A stretch of 64,000 nucleotides of DNA from Chlorobaculum sp. 24CR (lineage in GTDB: Bacteria; Bacteroidota; Chlorobiia; Chlorobiales; Chlorobiaceae): positions 58,580 through 122,579 of the forward strand of contig NZ_SDGU01000024.1 of NCBI RefSeq assembly GCF_004118635.1. The letters run 5' to 3'. The translations under genes were made by a program, and so were the position numbers. The notes under the pieces were generated by a model. That model searched no databases. It saw only the letters and a list, made by a program, of their open reading frames with translations, and was not told where the DNA came from. Below, piece after piece: positions 19,820-28,722 of this stretch; the stretch's first letter is position 1, and every line of letters starts with the position of its first letter.

Positions 19820-20881
19820 TTAACTGTTGGCCTGTTCGAGGGTGAATTTACGGACATCTTCGAGAATGACCAGTTGCGCCTTCTCTGCCGACATTCTCAA
19901 AAGGCATCCCGCGGCGTTCATATGGCCGCCGCCACCGTACTGTTTAGCCAACTGGTTGACATAAATTTTACCCCGGGACCTGAAACTGACCTTGCACCGG
20001 CCATCCTGCATCTCGACAAGGAGAACGGCAACCTTGATGGTCGGTACACTCAAAAGATAGCGAATAATGAGATCGGTGTCGAACAGTTTGCTGCCTGTCT
20101 GTTCGAGCATCTCACGAGAGATGAAAAGCCATGAAATCAGGCCATTCTCGATGATCTTGATGTTTGAAAGCGCCAGGCCGAGCAGTTTGAGCGCCTCCGG
20201 CGTCAGGGAGTTGTAAATGCGGTCATAGACCAGTTCGGGATCGGCCCCCTTCTCGACCAGCATCCCGGCAAGTCGATAGGTATAGGGAGTGGTTTTTGAA
20301 AAGCGGAATGAGCCGGTATCGGTCATGACCGCCGCATAGAGAGCCGAAGCCACATCGGAAGTGAACAGCTTCTTTCCGGTGCGGATCTCCAGGGCAGTAA
20401 CAAGATCGCAGACAAGCTCGCCGGTCGAAGAGGCGTAGGTTTCGCAAACAGTGAAATCGGCAAAATCTTCCGGTTCGAGATGATGATCGATGCAGAGCAG
20501 CCTGAGCCGACTCATCTCCCTGGCAAACTCGACATGCGGCCAGAGCTTGCCGATACGATCGTGCAGGTTGGCATCGAGCACCATGAGGAGATCGGCGAGG
20601 AAAAACTCCTGCATCGACTCTTCGTCACGATCCCGAAAGAGTTTGATATCGTGAAGCTCCTTCAGAAAGAGATAGTTTGGCGGTACTTCCGTGGGATTGA
20701 AAATGGCGACCTCCTTGCCAAGAGCCTTGAGGACAAGCGCAAGGGCGACCTGGCTGCCAAGCCCGTCGCCATCGGAATTTTCGTGGGTGGTAAAAAGAAC
20801 GTGTCTGGCTTCCAGCATCTCATCGATGACCGGGGCCCACTCATCAGGAGTCAATGTCCGTCCATATTCGGGTATAATCAT
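19820..20881 (-). CDS. DHH/DHHA1 phosphoesterase, NrnA-like (oligoribonuclease / pAp phosphatase)
   Basis: DHH-family phosphoesterase with Mn-binding motifs: [18 protein letters not shown] (motif I), [12 protein letters not shown] (motif II), [14 protein letters not shown] (DHH motif III) and [11 protein letters not shown] (motif IV). The DHHA1 domain follows, with the substrate-binding [20 protein letters not shown] and GHMNAAG near the C-terminus. NrnA degrades very short RNAs to mononucleotides and dephosphorylates 3'-phosphoadenosine 5'-phosphate. I use the ATG at 20881 ([10 protein letters not shown]); the frame is open to 20929. About 353 residues. Confidence 0.9.
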   Translation of the reverse strand: MIIPEYGRTLTPDEWAPVIDEMLEARHVLFTTHENSDGDGLGSQVALALVLKALGKEVAIFNPTEVPPNYLFLKELHDIKLFRDRDEESMQEFFLADLLMVLDANLHDRIGKLWPHVEFAREMSRLRLLCIDHHLEPEDFADFTVCETYASSTGELVCDLVTALEIRTGKKLFTSDVASALYAAVMTDTGSFRFSKTTPYTYRLAGMLVEKGADPELVYDRIYNSLTPEALKLLGLALSNIKIIENGLISWLFISREMLEQTGSKLFDTDLIIRYLLSVPTIKVAVLLVEMQDGRCKVSFRSRGKIYVNQLAKQYGGGGHMNAAGCLLRMSAEKAQLVILEDVRKFTLEQANS

Positions 20882-20935
20882 CAGCGCTGGAGATGTTTGG
20901 CAAAAAATACTCAACGGAAACGAACGCATAATACG

Positions 20936-20968
20936 GAAATTATCGGATGGACGGAATCCGATAATTTC
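20936..20968. repeat. 13-bp perfect inverted repeat
   Basis: GAAATTATCGGAT and its exact complement flank a 7-nt centre, between the winged-helix regulator gene and the NrnA-like gene. There is no T-run on either side, so it is either an operator-like site or a stem in the transcript. It may be the binding site of the adjacent regulator, but that is inference. Confidence 0.5.
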
Positions 20969-21026
20969 GGGGCGTCAGCAGAAAGTAAAACGCCGAGCAT
21001 ACGTCAAACTCAATCAAAAAAAGAGA

Positions 21027-21374
21027 TCAAGCCGTTTCCGCCTGCAAAGCGGGCACATCTTCACAGAATTTGCCCATATTACCGAGGTACTCGATAAATG
21101 CCTTCTGGCCCTTCTCGGTCACCCGGTAATTGGTCAGAGGCTTGCGGCTTTCAAAACTTTTTATGCAATCCACATAGCCTGCCGTTTCGAGTTTTCTGAG
21201 ATGAATACTGAGATTTCCGTCTGTGGCTCTGATGCTGTCGCGAATATCCACGAACGAGGCCTCAGATACGCTCATCAGGTAAGCCAGCGCCGCGAAACGG
21301 ATTCTGGCATGGATTACCTTGTCGAGACGCTGATGATCGTAATCTTTTTTGTCTTTTGATGGTTCCTTTGACAT
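21027..21374 (-). CDS. Winged-helix transcriptional regulator (MarR/ArsR-like)
   Basis: 115 residues forming one winged helix-turn-helix: RLDKVIHARIRFAALAYLM, then SFVDIRDSIRATDGNLSIHL (recognition-helix region) and NYRVTEKGQKAF (wing and end helix). This is the 'winged helix DNA-binding' family of stand-alone dimeric regulators. A highly charged N-terminus precedes it. No sensor domain or cysteine pair was recognised. The gene is divergent from rlmN; the AT-rich 146-base gap between them probably holds both promoters. Targets unknown. Confidence 0.85.
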   Translation of the reverse strand: MSKEPSKDKKDYDHQRLDKVIHARIRFAALAYLMSVSEASFVDIRDSIRATDGNLSIHLRKLETAGYVDCIKSFESRKPLTNYRVTEKGQKAFIEYLGNMGKFCEDVPALQAETA

Positions 21375-21520
21375 GATGCCATTACTATTTATGGGTTAAT
21401 ATAGAACCTACATCTATACTACATAAAAAGATATAGATCACGCATTAACTACAAGACACATATAAGGTAAAGTACTTTTTTTACAGACATAAACAAACAA
21501 AAATCAATAGCACCAGAGAG

Positions 21521-22633
21521 ATGTCGAAAAACTTCGCGGCAGCAACAAAAGAGAGGCAAAACCGGCAACTGCCGAATATCAGAGTACTGAACAGAGAGGA
21601 GCTTGCCAAACTCATGGCTCAACTCGGCGAACCGGCCTACCGGGCAAGTCAGTTGCACCGGTGGCTGTACAGCCATCAGGCGCTCGATTTCGACGAAATG
21701 ACCACCTTCGGCAAGCAGTTGCGCCAAAAACTCGCCACATCCTGGACCATACGCCCGGCCTCGCTTGCCAGCGCCGAAAGCGAAACCCTCGAAGCGAGTC
21801 CGGCGCTTGCCCCTCCGACAGCAAAGTTTCTCATTCGGCTGGAGGATGGCGAACTGGTCGAAAGCGTCCTGATCCCTTCCGAAGAGCGCATGACCGCCTG
21901 CATCTCCTCGCAGGTTGGCTGCCCGCTCCGCTGCTCCTTCTGCGCCACGGGCAACATGGGATTCAGAAGAGACCTCGCGGCTTCGGAGATCACCGACCAG
22001 GTTTTCCTGCTCGACGCCGAAGCCCGGAAACGCCACGAGCGCGGCCTGAGCAATATCGTCTTCATGGGCATGGGCGAGCCATTGCTGAATCTCGACAACG
22101 TCTTCGAGTCGATCGCCACCCTGACAGAAGCGGAGTACCGTTTCAGCATCTCCGAAAAAAAGATCACGATCTCAACGGTCGGGCTCCCGGCGGAAATGGA
22201 GAGAATCGCCCGATCGGGCCTCAAAACCAAGCTTGCCGTATCGCTGCACAGCGCCGATCAGAGTACGCGGGAGCGGCTGATGCCGGTGGCCATCGACCAT
22301 CCCCTCGACCGGCTTACCGAAGCCATAAGCTCCTGGAACGCCCTTGTCGGCCAACCGGTGACGCTGGTCTATATGCTTCTGGAGGGCATCAACGACTCGC
22401 CCGAAGACGCCCGCAAACTGGTTCGCTTCGCAAAGAGAGTGTTGTGCAAAATCAATTTGATTGATTATAATTCTATCGTTAACTTGAGGTTTAAGCCTGG
22501 ATACAGCGACGTAAAAAACAAGCTCATCCAGCAGTTGCTGGACGCCGGATTGCACGTAACCGTCAGAAAAAGTCAGGGCGCCGCGATCAATGCGGCATGC
22601 GGACAACTGGCCACCAGCCATAGACGGAAATAG
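21521..22633 (+). CDS. rlmN: Dual-specificity 23S rRNA A2503 / tRNA A37 C2-methyltransferase
   Basis: Radical-SAM enzyme that methylates C2 of A2503 in 23S rRNA and A37 in some tRNAs. The cluster-binding CxxxCxxC lies at Cys134, Cys138 and Cys141 (GCPLRCSFCATGNMGF), and the second catalytic Cys is Cys360 (AAINAACGQL) near the C-terminus. Segments VFMGMGEPLLN and KLAVSLHSADQSTRERLMP are typical. 370 residues. It begins a plus-strand run with the unknown gene at 22677 and adk. Confidence 0.96.
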   Translation: MSKNFAAATKERQNRQLPNIRVLNREELAKLMAQLGEPAYRASQLHRWLYSHQALDFDEMTTFGKQLRQKLATSWTIRPASLASAESETLEASPALAPPTAKFLIRLEDGELVESVLIPSEERMTACISSQVGCPLRCSFCATGNMGFRRDLAASEITDQVFLLDAEARKRHERGLSNIVFMGMGEPLLNLDNVFESIATLTEAEYRFSISEKKITISTVGLPAEMERIARSGLKTKLAVSLHSADQSTRERLMPVAIDHPLDRLTEAISSWNALVGQPVTLVYMLLEGINDSPEDARKLVRFAKRVLCKINLIDYNSIVNLRFKPGYSDVKNKLIQQLLDAGLHVTVRKSQGAAINAACGQLATSHRRK

Positions 22634-22676
22634 CGGTCTAAAGCCGCAAAATCTCATAAAACCGGCCCATCTCATT

Positions 22677-23447
22677 ATGGATTTATCAGACTTCCTCCCC
22701 TTCAGAGACGAAATGGTCAAGGTCTATCACTGTCTGACCAACAATGCAACCCACACCTCCGAAAAACCGGTTTTCAACGAACTCAAGGTTCGCCGCTACG
22801 CCTGCCCGATAGACGATGTCGCTGACGTTATCACCAATAAGATAGAGGGCTGGGTAGGCTGGGATATGAAAAACCAGAAAACGGCTGTCGGCGGCATGAA
22901 GACCATCCGCGCCGAAGTCTCTTCGTTCGCCCTGCTCGGCATGAAAATCGACGTCGCATTCGGACTGATCGAGGAAACCGACATCAACGGGCGGAAAATC
23001 ACCACCGTCAATGCCAAGGCGCACACCAGGATCGACTCCAGAGGCGATCTCGGTGAAAGCCGCAGAATGATAAGGATGCTCCTGGTCGCGCTCGATTTCG
23101 AGCTGAGACCCCAGATCATCCACGAAGACGAGTACGTTCACCGCTCCATCGACCCGAAAAACTCGAACGACGCCTTCCGGCAACTCTTCGATGAAAACAC
23201 CACGCTCGAACATCGCTCAAGTACGCCAAAGGCTAAAACCATCGAGCTGAAAAAGCCCTCGAAACAAGCTATAGAATTCAAGTCATCCAAAAACAGTGGA
23301 GAAACCGTAAAGGCTCCAGCCTCACCGCAGGCCGTGCCAGCCGCCACGAACGGAGCGCAACCGATCGCCCCGGATTCAAATGCCGAAGAGGTGAAGAAAC
23401 CGGCAAAACCGAAAATCACCGTCATCTCCCTGAAAAAAAATTCATAA
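22677..23447 (+). CDS. Conserved protein of unknown function with a basic low-complexity tail
   Basis: 256 residues from the ATG at 22677 (MDLSDFLPFRDEMVKVY). The first about 175 residues look like a compact domain (RRYACPIDDVADVITNKIEG, GWVGWDMKNQKTAVGGMKTI, GLIEETDINGRKITTVNAKA). The rest is Lys/Pro/Ala/Ser-rich and ends IVISLKKNS-like, probably disordered. No domain was recognised. It sits between rlmN (43 bases) and adk (15 bases) in the same orientation, so it is probably co-transcribed with them. Confidence 0.7.
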   Translation: MDLSDFLPFRDEMVKVYHCLTNNATHTSEKPVFNELKVRRYACPIDDVADVITNKIEGWVGWDMKNQKTAVGGMKTIRAEVSSFALLGMKIDVAFGLIEETDINGRKITTVNAKAHTRIDSRGDLGESRRMIRMLLVALDFELRPQIIHEDEYVHRSIDPKNSNDAFRQLFDENTTLEHRSSTPKAKTIELKKPSKQAIEFKSSKNSGETVKAPASPQAVPAATNGAQPIAPDSNAEEVKKPAKPKITVISLKKNS

Positions 23448-23462
23448 AAGGACAGTCATTTC

Positions 23463-24119
23463 ATGAGAGTAATCCTGTTGGGCGCGCCGGGCGCCGGCAA
23501 AGGAACACAGGCACAATACATTTCTGAAGCTTTCGGCATACCACAGATTTCGACCGGCGACATGCTGCGCGCCGCCGTCAAAGCCGCCTCTCCGCTTGGC
23601 ATGGCCGCCAAGAAAGTCATGGATGAGGGCGGACTCGTACCGGATGACATCATCATCGGACTTGTCAAGGAGCGCATCGAACATGCAGACTGCGCCAATG
23701 GCTGTCTTTTCGACGGATTTCCCCGCACCTTGGCCCAGGCCGAAGCCCTCGGAGCCGAGGGCATCAACATCGACTCCATCATTGAAATTGACGTCCCCGA
23801 CGAAGAGATCATCAAACGCATGAGCGGACGCCGCGTCCATCTCGCTTCGGGCCGCACCTACCACGTCGTGTTCAACCCGCCCGCCGTACCCGACACGGAC
23901 GACGTCACCGGAGAGCCACTGGTACAGCGTGATGACGACTGCGAACAGACCGTGCGCAAACGCCTGAAAGCCTATCACGAACTGACCGAGCCACTCGTCG
24001 GCTACTACCGCAACCTGTCGATGAACGGCTCTGCCGATGCCCCGAAATACTCCCGGATCGCCGGAATCGGCGGCGTCGAAGAGATCAAAACAGAGATCAT
24101 CGCCGCCCTCAACGGGTAA
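23463..24119 (+). CDS. adk: Adenylate kinase
   Basis: Catalyses ATP + AMP to 2 ADP. The 218-residue protein has the P-loop [14 protein letters not shown], the NMP-binding [24 protein letters not shown], and a long-form LID ([19 protein letters not shown]) in which the zinc cysteines are absent. It follows a conserved unknown gene by 15 bases, and a clear intrinsic terminator lies 42 bases after its stop. Confidence 0.97.
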   Translation: MRVILLGAPGAGKGTQAQYISEAFGIPQISTGDMLRAAVKAASPLGMAAKKVMDEGGLVPDDIIIGLVKERIEHADCANGCLFDGFPRTLAQAEALGAEGINIDSIIEIDVPDEEIIKRMSGRRVHLASGRTYHVVFNPPAVPDTDDVTGEPLVQRDDDCEQTVRKRLKAYHELTEPLVGYYRNLSMNGSADAPKYSRIAGIGGVEEIKTEIIAALNG

Positions 24120-24160
24120 ATGGTTGAGCACCTGTCTGTCGAAAATCAAGCCAGCACTCC

Positions 24161-24191
24161 AAAAAAGCCAGCAATCTATGCTGGCTTTTTT
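24161..24191 (+). terminator. Intrinsic terminator after adk
   Basis: A 12-bp perfect stem (AAAAAAGCCAGC / GCTGGCTTTTTT) with a 7-nt loop and a T-tract. The A-tract on the other side makes it potentially bidirectional. Confidence 0.9.
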
Positions 24192-24228
24192 GAATTATGA
24201 GTGATGAATTTTGAATTATGAATTGAAG
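24192..24228. repeat. 37-nt dispersed repeat, copy A
   Basis: AT-rich unit built from GAATTATGA and GATGAATT words. Its reverse complement matches 47770-47806 in 34 of 37 positions. It lies immediately after the adk terminator. Confidence 0.75.
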
Positions 24229-24323
24229 AAATGCCGCATCGTGCTCGCATTGTCATTTCATTGTTTTCACCCTGTTGTCTTTTTCGTCCCTGAAGTCCTT
24301 TTCTTTTAGCCTCCCGATTACCA

Positions 24324-26753
24324 ATGCTTGCGATTGTCTATGTAGAGCGAATCTATCGTGACGAGCCGTTTCTTCTGACTGTGCCGGAGGGACTCGAAAA
24401 GACGATTCAGCCAGGCTGCCAGGCGCTGGTAAGCCTGGCTCGCCACAAGGCATCGGCCTACACCGGCTACGTCTGGTCGCTGGAGACGGCGAGCGAGAAG
24501 GAGGCCGAGGGCGAACTGCTCGACCTCCTCCACGGCGGCGTTCCGGTGCTGACCCCGGTGATGCTGAAGCTCGCCTTGTGGATTTCGGATTACTACGCCG
24601 CCCTGCCCATAGACTGCCTCTCCACCGCCGTTCCGGCCCCGCTCAGAAGCACGGTCGATGACGTGGTGGAGCTTGCCGGCTTCCAGCTCGAAAGTCCCGA
24701 AACGAGAATCAAAAGCACCGGGCTGCGCCGGAGCATTTTGAAGGCGCTGGCGACGGCGAAGCGGCTCACCGTGCGCCAGCTCCGCAAGCGAGTGGGGCGC
24801 AAGGAGCTGTACAGCGCCATCGCCGAACTTGAACGCGCCGGGCTGGTCACGGTGCGCAAGAGCTTCTCGGAAACGAAGCCCCGCACCGTCACGGCGTGGC
24901 GCCTGGCGGCGGCGCTGCCCGACGAGCCGAAAAACCTTCTCGCCCGCTCGCCGAAAAAACGGGAAGCATTCGAGTTGCTCGCCTCACGACCGGAGCGCCT
25001 GTTCCTGGCCGGTGAAGGCGGCATTTCGCGAGCGGTGTTTAACGGCCTCGTCGCGATGGGCCTGGTCGAGAAAGTCGAAACCGCCGCGCCCGCCCGCGAA
25101 AGTCTGCGCTTCGACGAACCGCAAAAAGAGATCGCCTCGCTCGGCAAGCACCAGCAAATCGCGCTCGACGCACTTGGCGAGGCGCTGCGCCAGAAGCGCT
25201 TCCAGACTTTTTTGCTCCACGGCGTGACCGGCAGCGGCAAGACGCTGGTCTATATCGAGCTGCTCCGGCGCGTCCTCGCCGAGGGCAAGAGCGCCATTGT
25301 GCTGGTACCGGAAATCTCCCTCACCCCGCAGACCGCCGCCCGCTTCCGCCACTATTTCGGCGACGACATCCAGATCATGCACAGCGCCATGAGCGACCGC
25401 GAGAAGTACGACGCCTGGCAGCGCTTGCGGCAAGGCAAGGCGCGCATCGCCCTCGGCGCTCGCTCGACCATCTTCGCGCCGCTGGAGAATGTCGGGGCAA
25501 TCATCGTGGACGAGGAGCACGACGCCGCCTACAAGCAGGATCGCACACCGCGCTACCACGCCCGCGACACGGCGGTGATGCGGGCAAAATTCGAGAACGC
25601 CCTCTGTGTGCTCGGCTCGGCCACGCCGTCGTTCGAGTCGTACCGCAACGCACGGGAGGGCAAGTACGCGCTGCTCGAACTGCCGGAGCGCGTTGACAAC
25701 GCCCGGATGCCCTCGATCGAGCTGGTCTGGATGCCCGGCAGCCAGCGCGTCACGCCGTCGATTTCCGGAGCGCTCTACGACGCCATCCGCCTGCGGCTTC
25801 AGCGCAACGAGCAGGTGATCCTGTTGCAAAACCGCCGGGGATTTGCAGGCAGCCTCCTTTGCCTCGACTGCGGCCACACGCCGCAATGCCGTTTCTGCAA
25901 CATCCCACTGGTCTATCACGCCAGCGACCGGAGCCTGCGATGCCACTACTGCGGCCACATCGAACCGTTCCGGCAAACGTGCCCGGCCTGCAAATCGGAA
26001 AACCTTTTCTACAAAAGCAGCGGCACCGAGCGCATCGAGGAGGAGCTGAACGAGCTGTTCCCCGGCGAGAGGATTCTGCGCATGGACATCGACACCACCT
26101 CGACCAAGGACGCCCACACCTCGATGCTGACCGCCTTCCGCGAAAAAAGCGCCCGCATCCTGCTCGGCACACAGATGGTCGCCAAGGGGCTGGACTTCCC
26201 GGAGGTGACGCTCGTCGGTGTGCTGATGGCCGACATCGGCCTGAACCTCCCCGACTTCCGCGCCTCGGAGCGAATCTACTCGCTCCTGATGCAGGTCGCC
26301 GGGCGGGCGGGGCGCTCGTCGATGCCCGGCGAGGTGCTGCTTCAGCTCTACAACCGCGACAACGAGCTGTTCCAGCACGTCATACGCGCCGACTACCGCC
26401 ACTTTTTCGAGGCGGAGATGGCCACGCGCCGCGAACTCGCCTACCCGCCATTCACCCGCCTCGTCAAATTCGAATGCTCTTCGCCCTCGGAAGCGGTGGC
26501 CGAAAAAGGGGCGCTGGCGCTGCGGGAACATCTGCGCCCGCACCTGCCGGAATCGTTCGGCGCGATCCTCGGCCCGGCCCCGGCGGGCATCAACAGAATA
26601 AAAAACCGTTACCGCTACCAGCTCATCCTCAAGCTCTCCGGCATCAAGCTCTCCGCCACCCTGCTCCGGCAGGTGCAGTACGACACCCTCAGCGCTTTTC
26701 GGGGAGAAAATCTCGTCATCACCGTTGACGTCGATCCCCAGCATCTGCTGTAA
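24324..26753 (+). CDS. priA: Primosomal protein N' (replication restart helicase PriA)
   Basis: Superfamily 2 helicase that recognises stalled forks and reloads DnaB. Domains: N-terminal 3'-DNA-binding region (residues about 1-110), winged helix, helicase core with HGVTGSGKTLVYIELL (Walker A) and VDEEHDAAYKQD (DEEH box), then the zinc region with eight cysteines (LDCGHTPQCRFC and RCHYCGHIEPF..TCPAC), and motifs V-VI with QMVAKGLDFPEVTLVGV and QVAGRAGR. 809 residues. It is alone on the strand between adk and the DoxX gene. Confidence 0.96.
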   Translation: MLAIVYVERIYRDEPFLLTVPEGLEKTIQPGCQALVSLARHKASAYTGYVWSLETASEKEAEGELLDLLHGGVPVLTPVMLKLALWISDYYAALPIDCLSTAVPAPLRSTVDDVVELAGFQLESPETRIKSTGLRRSILKALATAKRLTVRQLRKRVGRKELYSAIAELERAGLVTVRKSFSETKPRTVTAWRLAAALPDEPKNLLARSPKKREAFELLASRPERLFLAGEGGISRAVFNGLVAMGLVEKVETAAPARESLRFDEPQKEIASLGKHQQIALDALGEALRQKRFQTFLLHGVTGSGKTLVYIELLRRVLAEGKSAIVLVPEISLTPQTAARFRHYFGDDIQIMHSAMSDREKYDAWQRLRQGKARIALGARSTIFAPLENVGAIIVDEEHDAAYKQDRTPRYHARDTAVMRAKFENALCVLGSATPSFESYRNAREGKYALLELPERVDNARMPSIELVWMPGSQRVTPSISGALYDAIRLRLQRNEQVILLQNRRGFAGSLLCLDCGHTPQCRFCNIPLVYHASDRSLRCHYCGHIEPFRQTCPACKSENLFYKSSGTERIEEELNELFPGERILRMDIDTTSTKDAHTSMLTAFREKSARILLGTQMVAKGLDFPEVTLVGVLMADIGLNLPDFRASERIYSLLMQVAGRAGRSSMPGEVLLQLYNRDNELFQHVIRADYRHFFEAEMATRRELAYPPFTRLVKFECSSPSEAVAEKGALALREHLRPHLPESFGAILGPAPAGINRIKNRYRYQLILKLSGIKLSATLLRQVQYDTLSAFRGENLVITVDVDPQHLL

Positions 26754-26850
26754 AGAGGTTTTTTTATCGTAAATTTGATGCGACCGGCGGCTGTCGCAAG
26801 CGTGGACTGCGACCCGCGAATTGCAAGATTGAACCATTGTTCAGCATGCC

Positions 26851-27387
26851 ATGACCGATTTCGAGTGGAAACCCGGCTACCTGAAAACGCACAAGCTCAA
26901 GGCATCTGGCGTCATCGCCATCCTTGCGCTCCGGTACCTCTACACCTCGCTCTTCATCTACGGCTTCGTCCATAAAATCATGCGCGACTGGATGTGGAGC
27001 GACATTCTCTCGCACCATTTCACGAAACGATTGCACGAGCTGCTCGCCACAAACGCCGCGCCCGGCTCCATCGAGGCGAGCGTCGCCCTGTGGCAGGCGT
27101 CGTATCTGGAGCACTTCGCCCTGCCGCTCGTCATGCCCATCGCCTGGATCGTCACCATCGGCGAACTCATCATCGGCGTCGCGCTGCTTCTCGGCGTCAC
27201 CACGCGCCTCAACGCCGCGTTCGGCCTCTTCATGCTGCTCAACTTCGCGGCTGGCGGGTACTACAACCTGACCATCCCGCCGCTGGTCACGATTTCGATT
27301 TTGCTCATCCTGCTGCCAACCGGGCACTGGCTCGGCCTCGACCGCCGTCTCAACAGAAAATATCCGGAGTCACTATGGTTCAGATAA
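26851..27387 (+). CDS. DoxX-family membrane protein
   Basis: 178 residues with four predicted TM helices. Family features include LRYLYTSLFIYGFVHKIM near the first helix, a long extracytoplasmic loop, then IVTIGELIIGVALLLGVTTR and AAFGLFMLLNFAAGGYYN. DoxX proteins are related to quinol/thiosulfate oxidoreductase subunits but are often of unknown role. A possible link with sulfur oxidation in a green sulfur bacterium is inference; no DoxD or oxidase genes are nearby. The 3' end overlaps the next gene by 13 bases. Confidence 0.8.
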   Translation: MTDFEWKPGYLKTHKLKASGVIAILALRYLYTSLFIYGFVHKIMRDWMWSDILSHHFTKRLHELLATNAAPGSIEASVALWQASYLEHFALPLVMPIAWIVTIGELIIGVALLLGVTTRLNAAFGLFMLLNFAAGGYYNLTIPPLVTISILLILLPTGHWLGLDRRLNRKYPESLWFR

Positions 27388-28220
27388 CAGGCACACCGAT
27401 TCAGCTTTTGCGAAAAAACAGGCAAAAAGCGTTGACCACGCTTCTGGCTGCGCTGTTTCTCATGCTGTCGCAACCCGCCAGTGGAGCCGAGGTAAACAAA
27501 ACCATTGACAACGTCGAAATCGATGCTGCCGACAAGGCGTTCAAATCGCTGCACTACGAAAAAGCCGACTCACTCTACAGCACGATGCTCCAGACCGGGC
27601 ACGAGTCGGCAGACCTGTACTGGAAGCTCGCCCGCCTGAACATCAGCATCGCGGAGTCGATCGACCCGGCAGAGCGTGAAAAACGGACCCCCTTTTACAA
27701 CAAATCGGTCGAATATGCGAGGAGATCAGTGCAGCTCGACAGCAACAACGCCAGCGCTCACACCTGGCTTGCCGCAGCGTTGGCCCTGAAGGCCGACAAG
27801 ATCGGGACGAAAGAGAAGCTGAACAGAGCTGCCGAAATCAAACGCGAACTCGACCGGGCGCTGGCGCTGAACCCGCACGACGATGTCGCCTGGTCGATGC
27901 TCGGCTCATACAACTTCGAGGCATCAAAAATCGGATGGTTCAGCCGGTTTATGGGCGGCACCTTCGTCGGGCAAATGCCCAAAGGCAGCCGTGAAGAGGC
28001 GGAAAAGAATTTCAAGAAGGCCATCAGCCTGAATCCGCGGGTCATCAGGCACTACCATGAACTGGCCTTGCTCTACCTTGAGGAGGACAAAAAACAGGAC
28101 GCGCTGAACACCTTGCGGATGGCTGCAACCAAACCGGTGCTCATGAAAAGCGACGTGCGCCGCCTGAAAGAGATCAGAAAGTTGATTAAAAAGCTCTCAA
28201 AAGAGGTGGGAGAACATTAG
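27375..28220 (+). CDS. Exported tetratricopeptide-repeat protein
   Basis: 281 residues from the ATG at 27375, overlapping the DoxX gene. An N-terminal basic segment and hydrophobic helix ending ASGAEV form a signal peptide. The rest is helical with TPR-like repeats: YEKADSLYSTML, ADLYWKLARLNI, SAHTWLAAALAL, VAWSMLGSYNFEA and HYHELALLYLEED. This arrangement resembles the RMD-type TPR family found in Bacteroidota. Periplasmic scaffold or binding function likely; partner unknown. Confidence 0.8.
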   Translation: MVQITGTPIQLLRKNRQKALTTLLAALFLMLSQPASGAEVNKTIDNVEIDAADKAFKSLHYEKADSLYSTMLQTGHESADLYWKLARLNISIAESIDPAEREKRTPFYNKSVEYARRSVQLDSNNASAHTWLAAALALKADKIGTKEKLNRAAEIKRELDRALALNPHDDVAWSMLGSYNFEASKIGWFSRFMGGTFVGQMPKGSREEAEKNFKKAISLNPRVIRHYHELALLYLEEDKKQDALNTLRMAATKPVLMKSDVRRLKEIRKLIKKLSKEVGEH

Positions 28221-28233
28221 CGAGGGGAACTTC

Positions 28234-28268
28234 AAGATCGGTCGGATCAGCCTGAGCTGACCGATCTT
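28234..28268. terminator. Bidirectional hairpin between convergent genes
   Basis: A 10-bp perfect stem (AAGATCGGTC / GACCGATCTT) with a 15-nt loop between the convergent TPR and aroQ stop codons. No T-run; probably a shared RNA 3'-end stem or terminator. Confidence 0.4.
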
Positions 28269-28705
28269 CAACCCCGCCCCAGCAGCGCCCTCACGCCAAG
28301 GTGGTAGCTCTCGATGCCGAAGCCCGCGATCACGCCAACGCAGACCGCCGAAATAACCGAGTGGTGGCGGAACTCCTCGCGTTTGTGCACATTGGAGAGG
28401 TGCGCCTCGACCACCGGAACCCTGACGGCGCTGATGGCGTCGCGCAGGGCGATCGAGTAGTGCGTCAGCGCGCCCGCGTTGAGCACCACCCCCACGCAGC
28501 CTCCCCGCTCTTCGACCTCGAAAAGCTTCTCGATAAGCGCCCCCTCGTACTCCGACTGGAAAAACTCGAACGTCACCTCCGGGAAGGCCTCGGCGATTCC
28601 CCGGTTGATCTCGTCGAGGGTGAGACTGCCGTAAATTTCAGGCTCGCGCTTGCCGAGTCGTGAAAGATTCGGCCCGTTCATGACCAGGATCGAGGTCGCG
28701 CTCAT
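28268..28705 (-). CDS. aroQ: 3-dehydroquinate dehydratase, type II
   Basis: Converts 3-dehydroquinate to 3-dehydroshikimate in the shikimate pathway. The 145-residue flavodoxin-like fold shows MNGPNLSRLGKREPEIYG (catalytic Tyr25, Arg20), VVLNAGALTHYSIALRDA and EAHLSNVHKREEFRHHS. It is the last gene of a minus-strand run with DUF3109, rpoN, hslV and hslU; the gap to hslU is 17 bases. Confidence 0.95.
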   Translation of the reverse strand: MSATSILVMNGPNLSRLGKREPEIYGSLTLDEINRGIAEAFPEVTFEFFQSEYEGALIEKLFEVEERGGCVGVVLNAGALTHYSIALRDAISAVRVPVVEAHLSNVHKREEFRHHSVISAVCVGVIAGFGIESYHLGVRALLGRG

Positions 28706-28722
28706 GGGTGCTCCGGTTTGGC

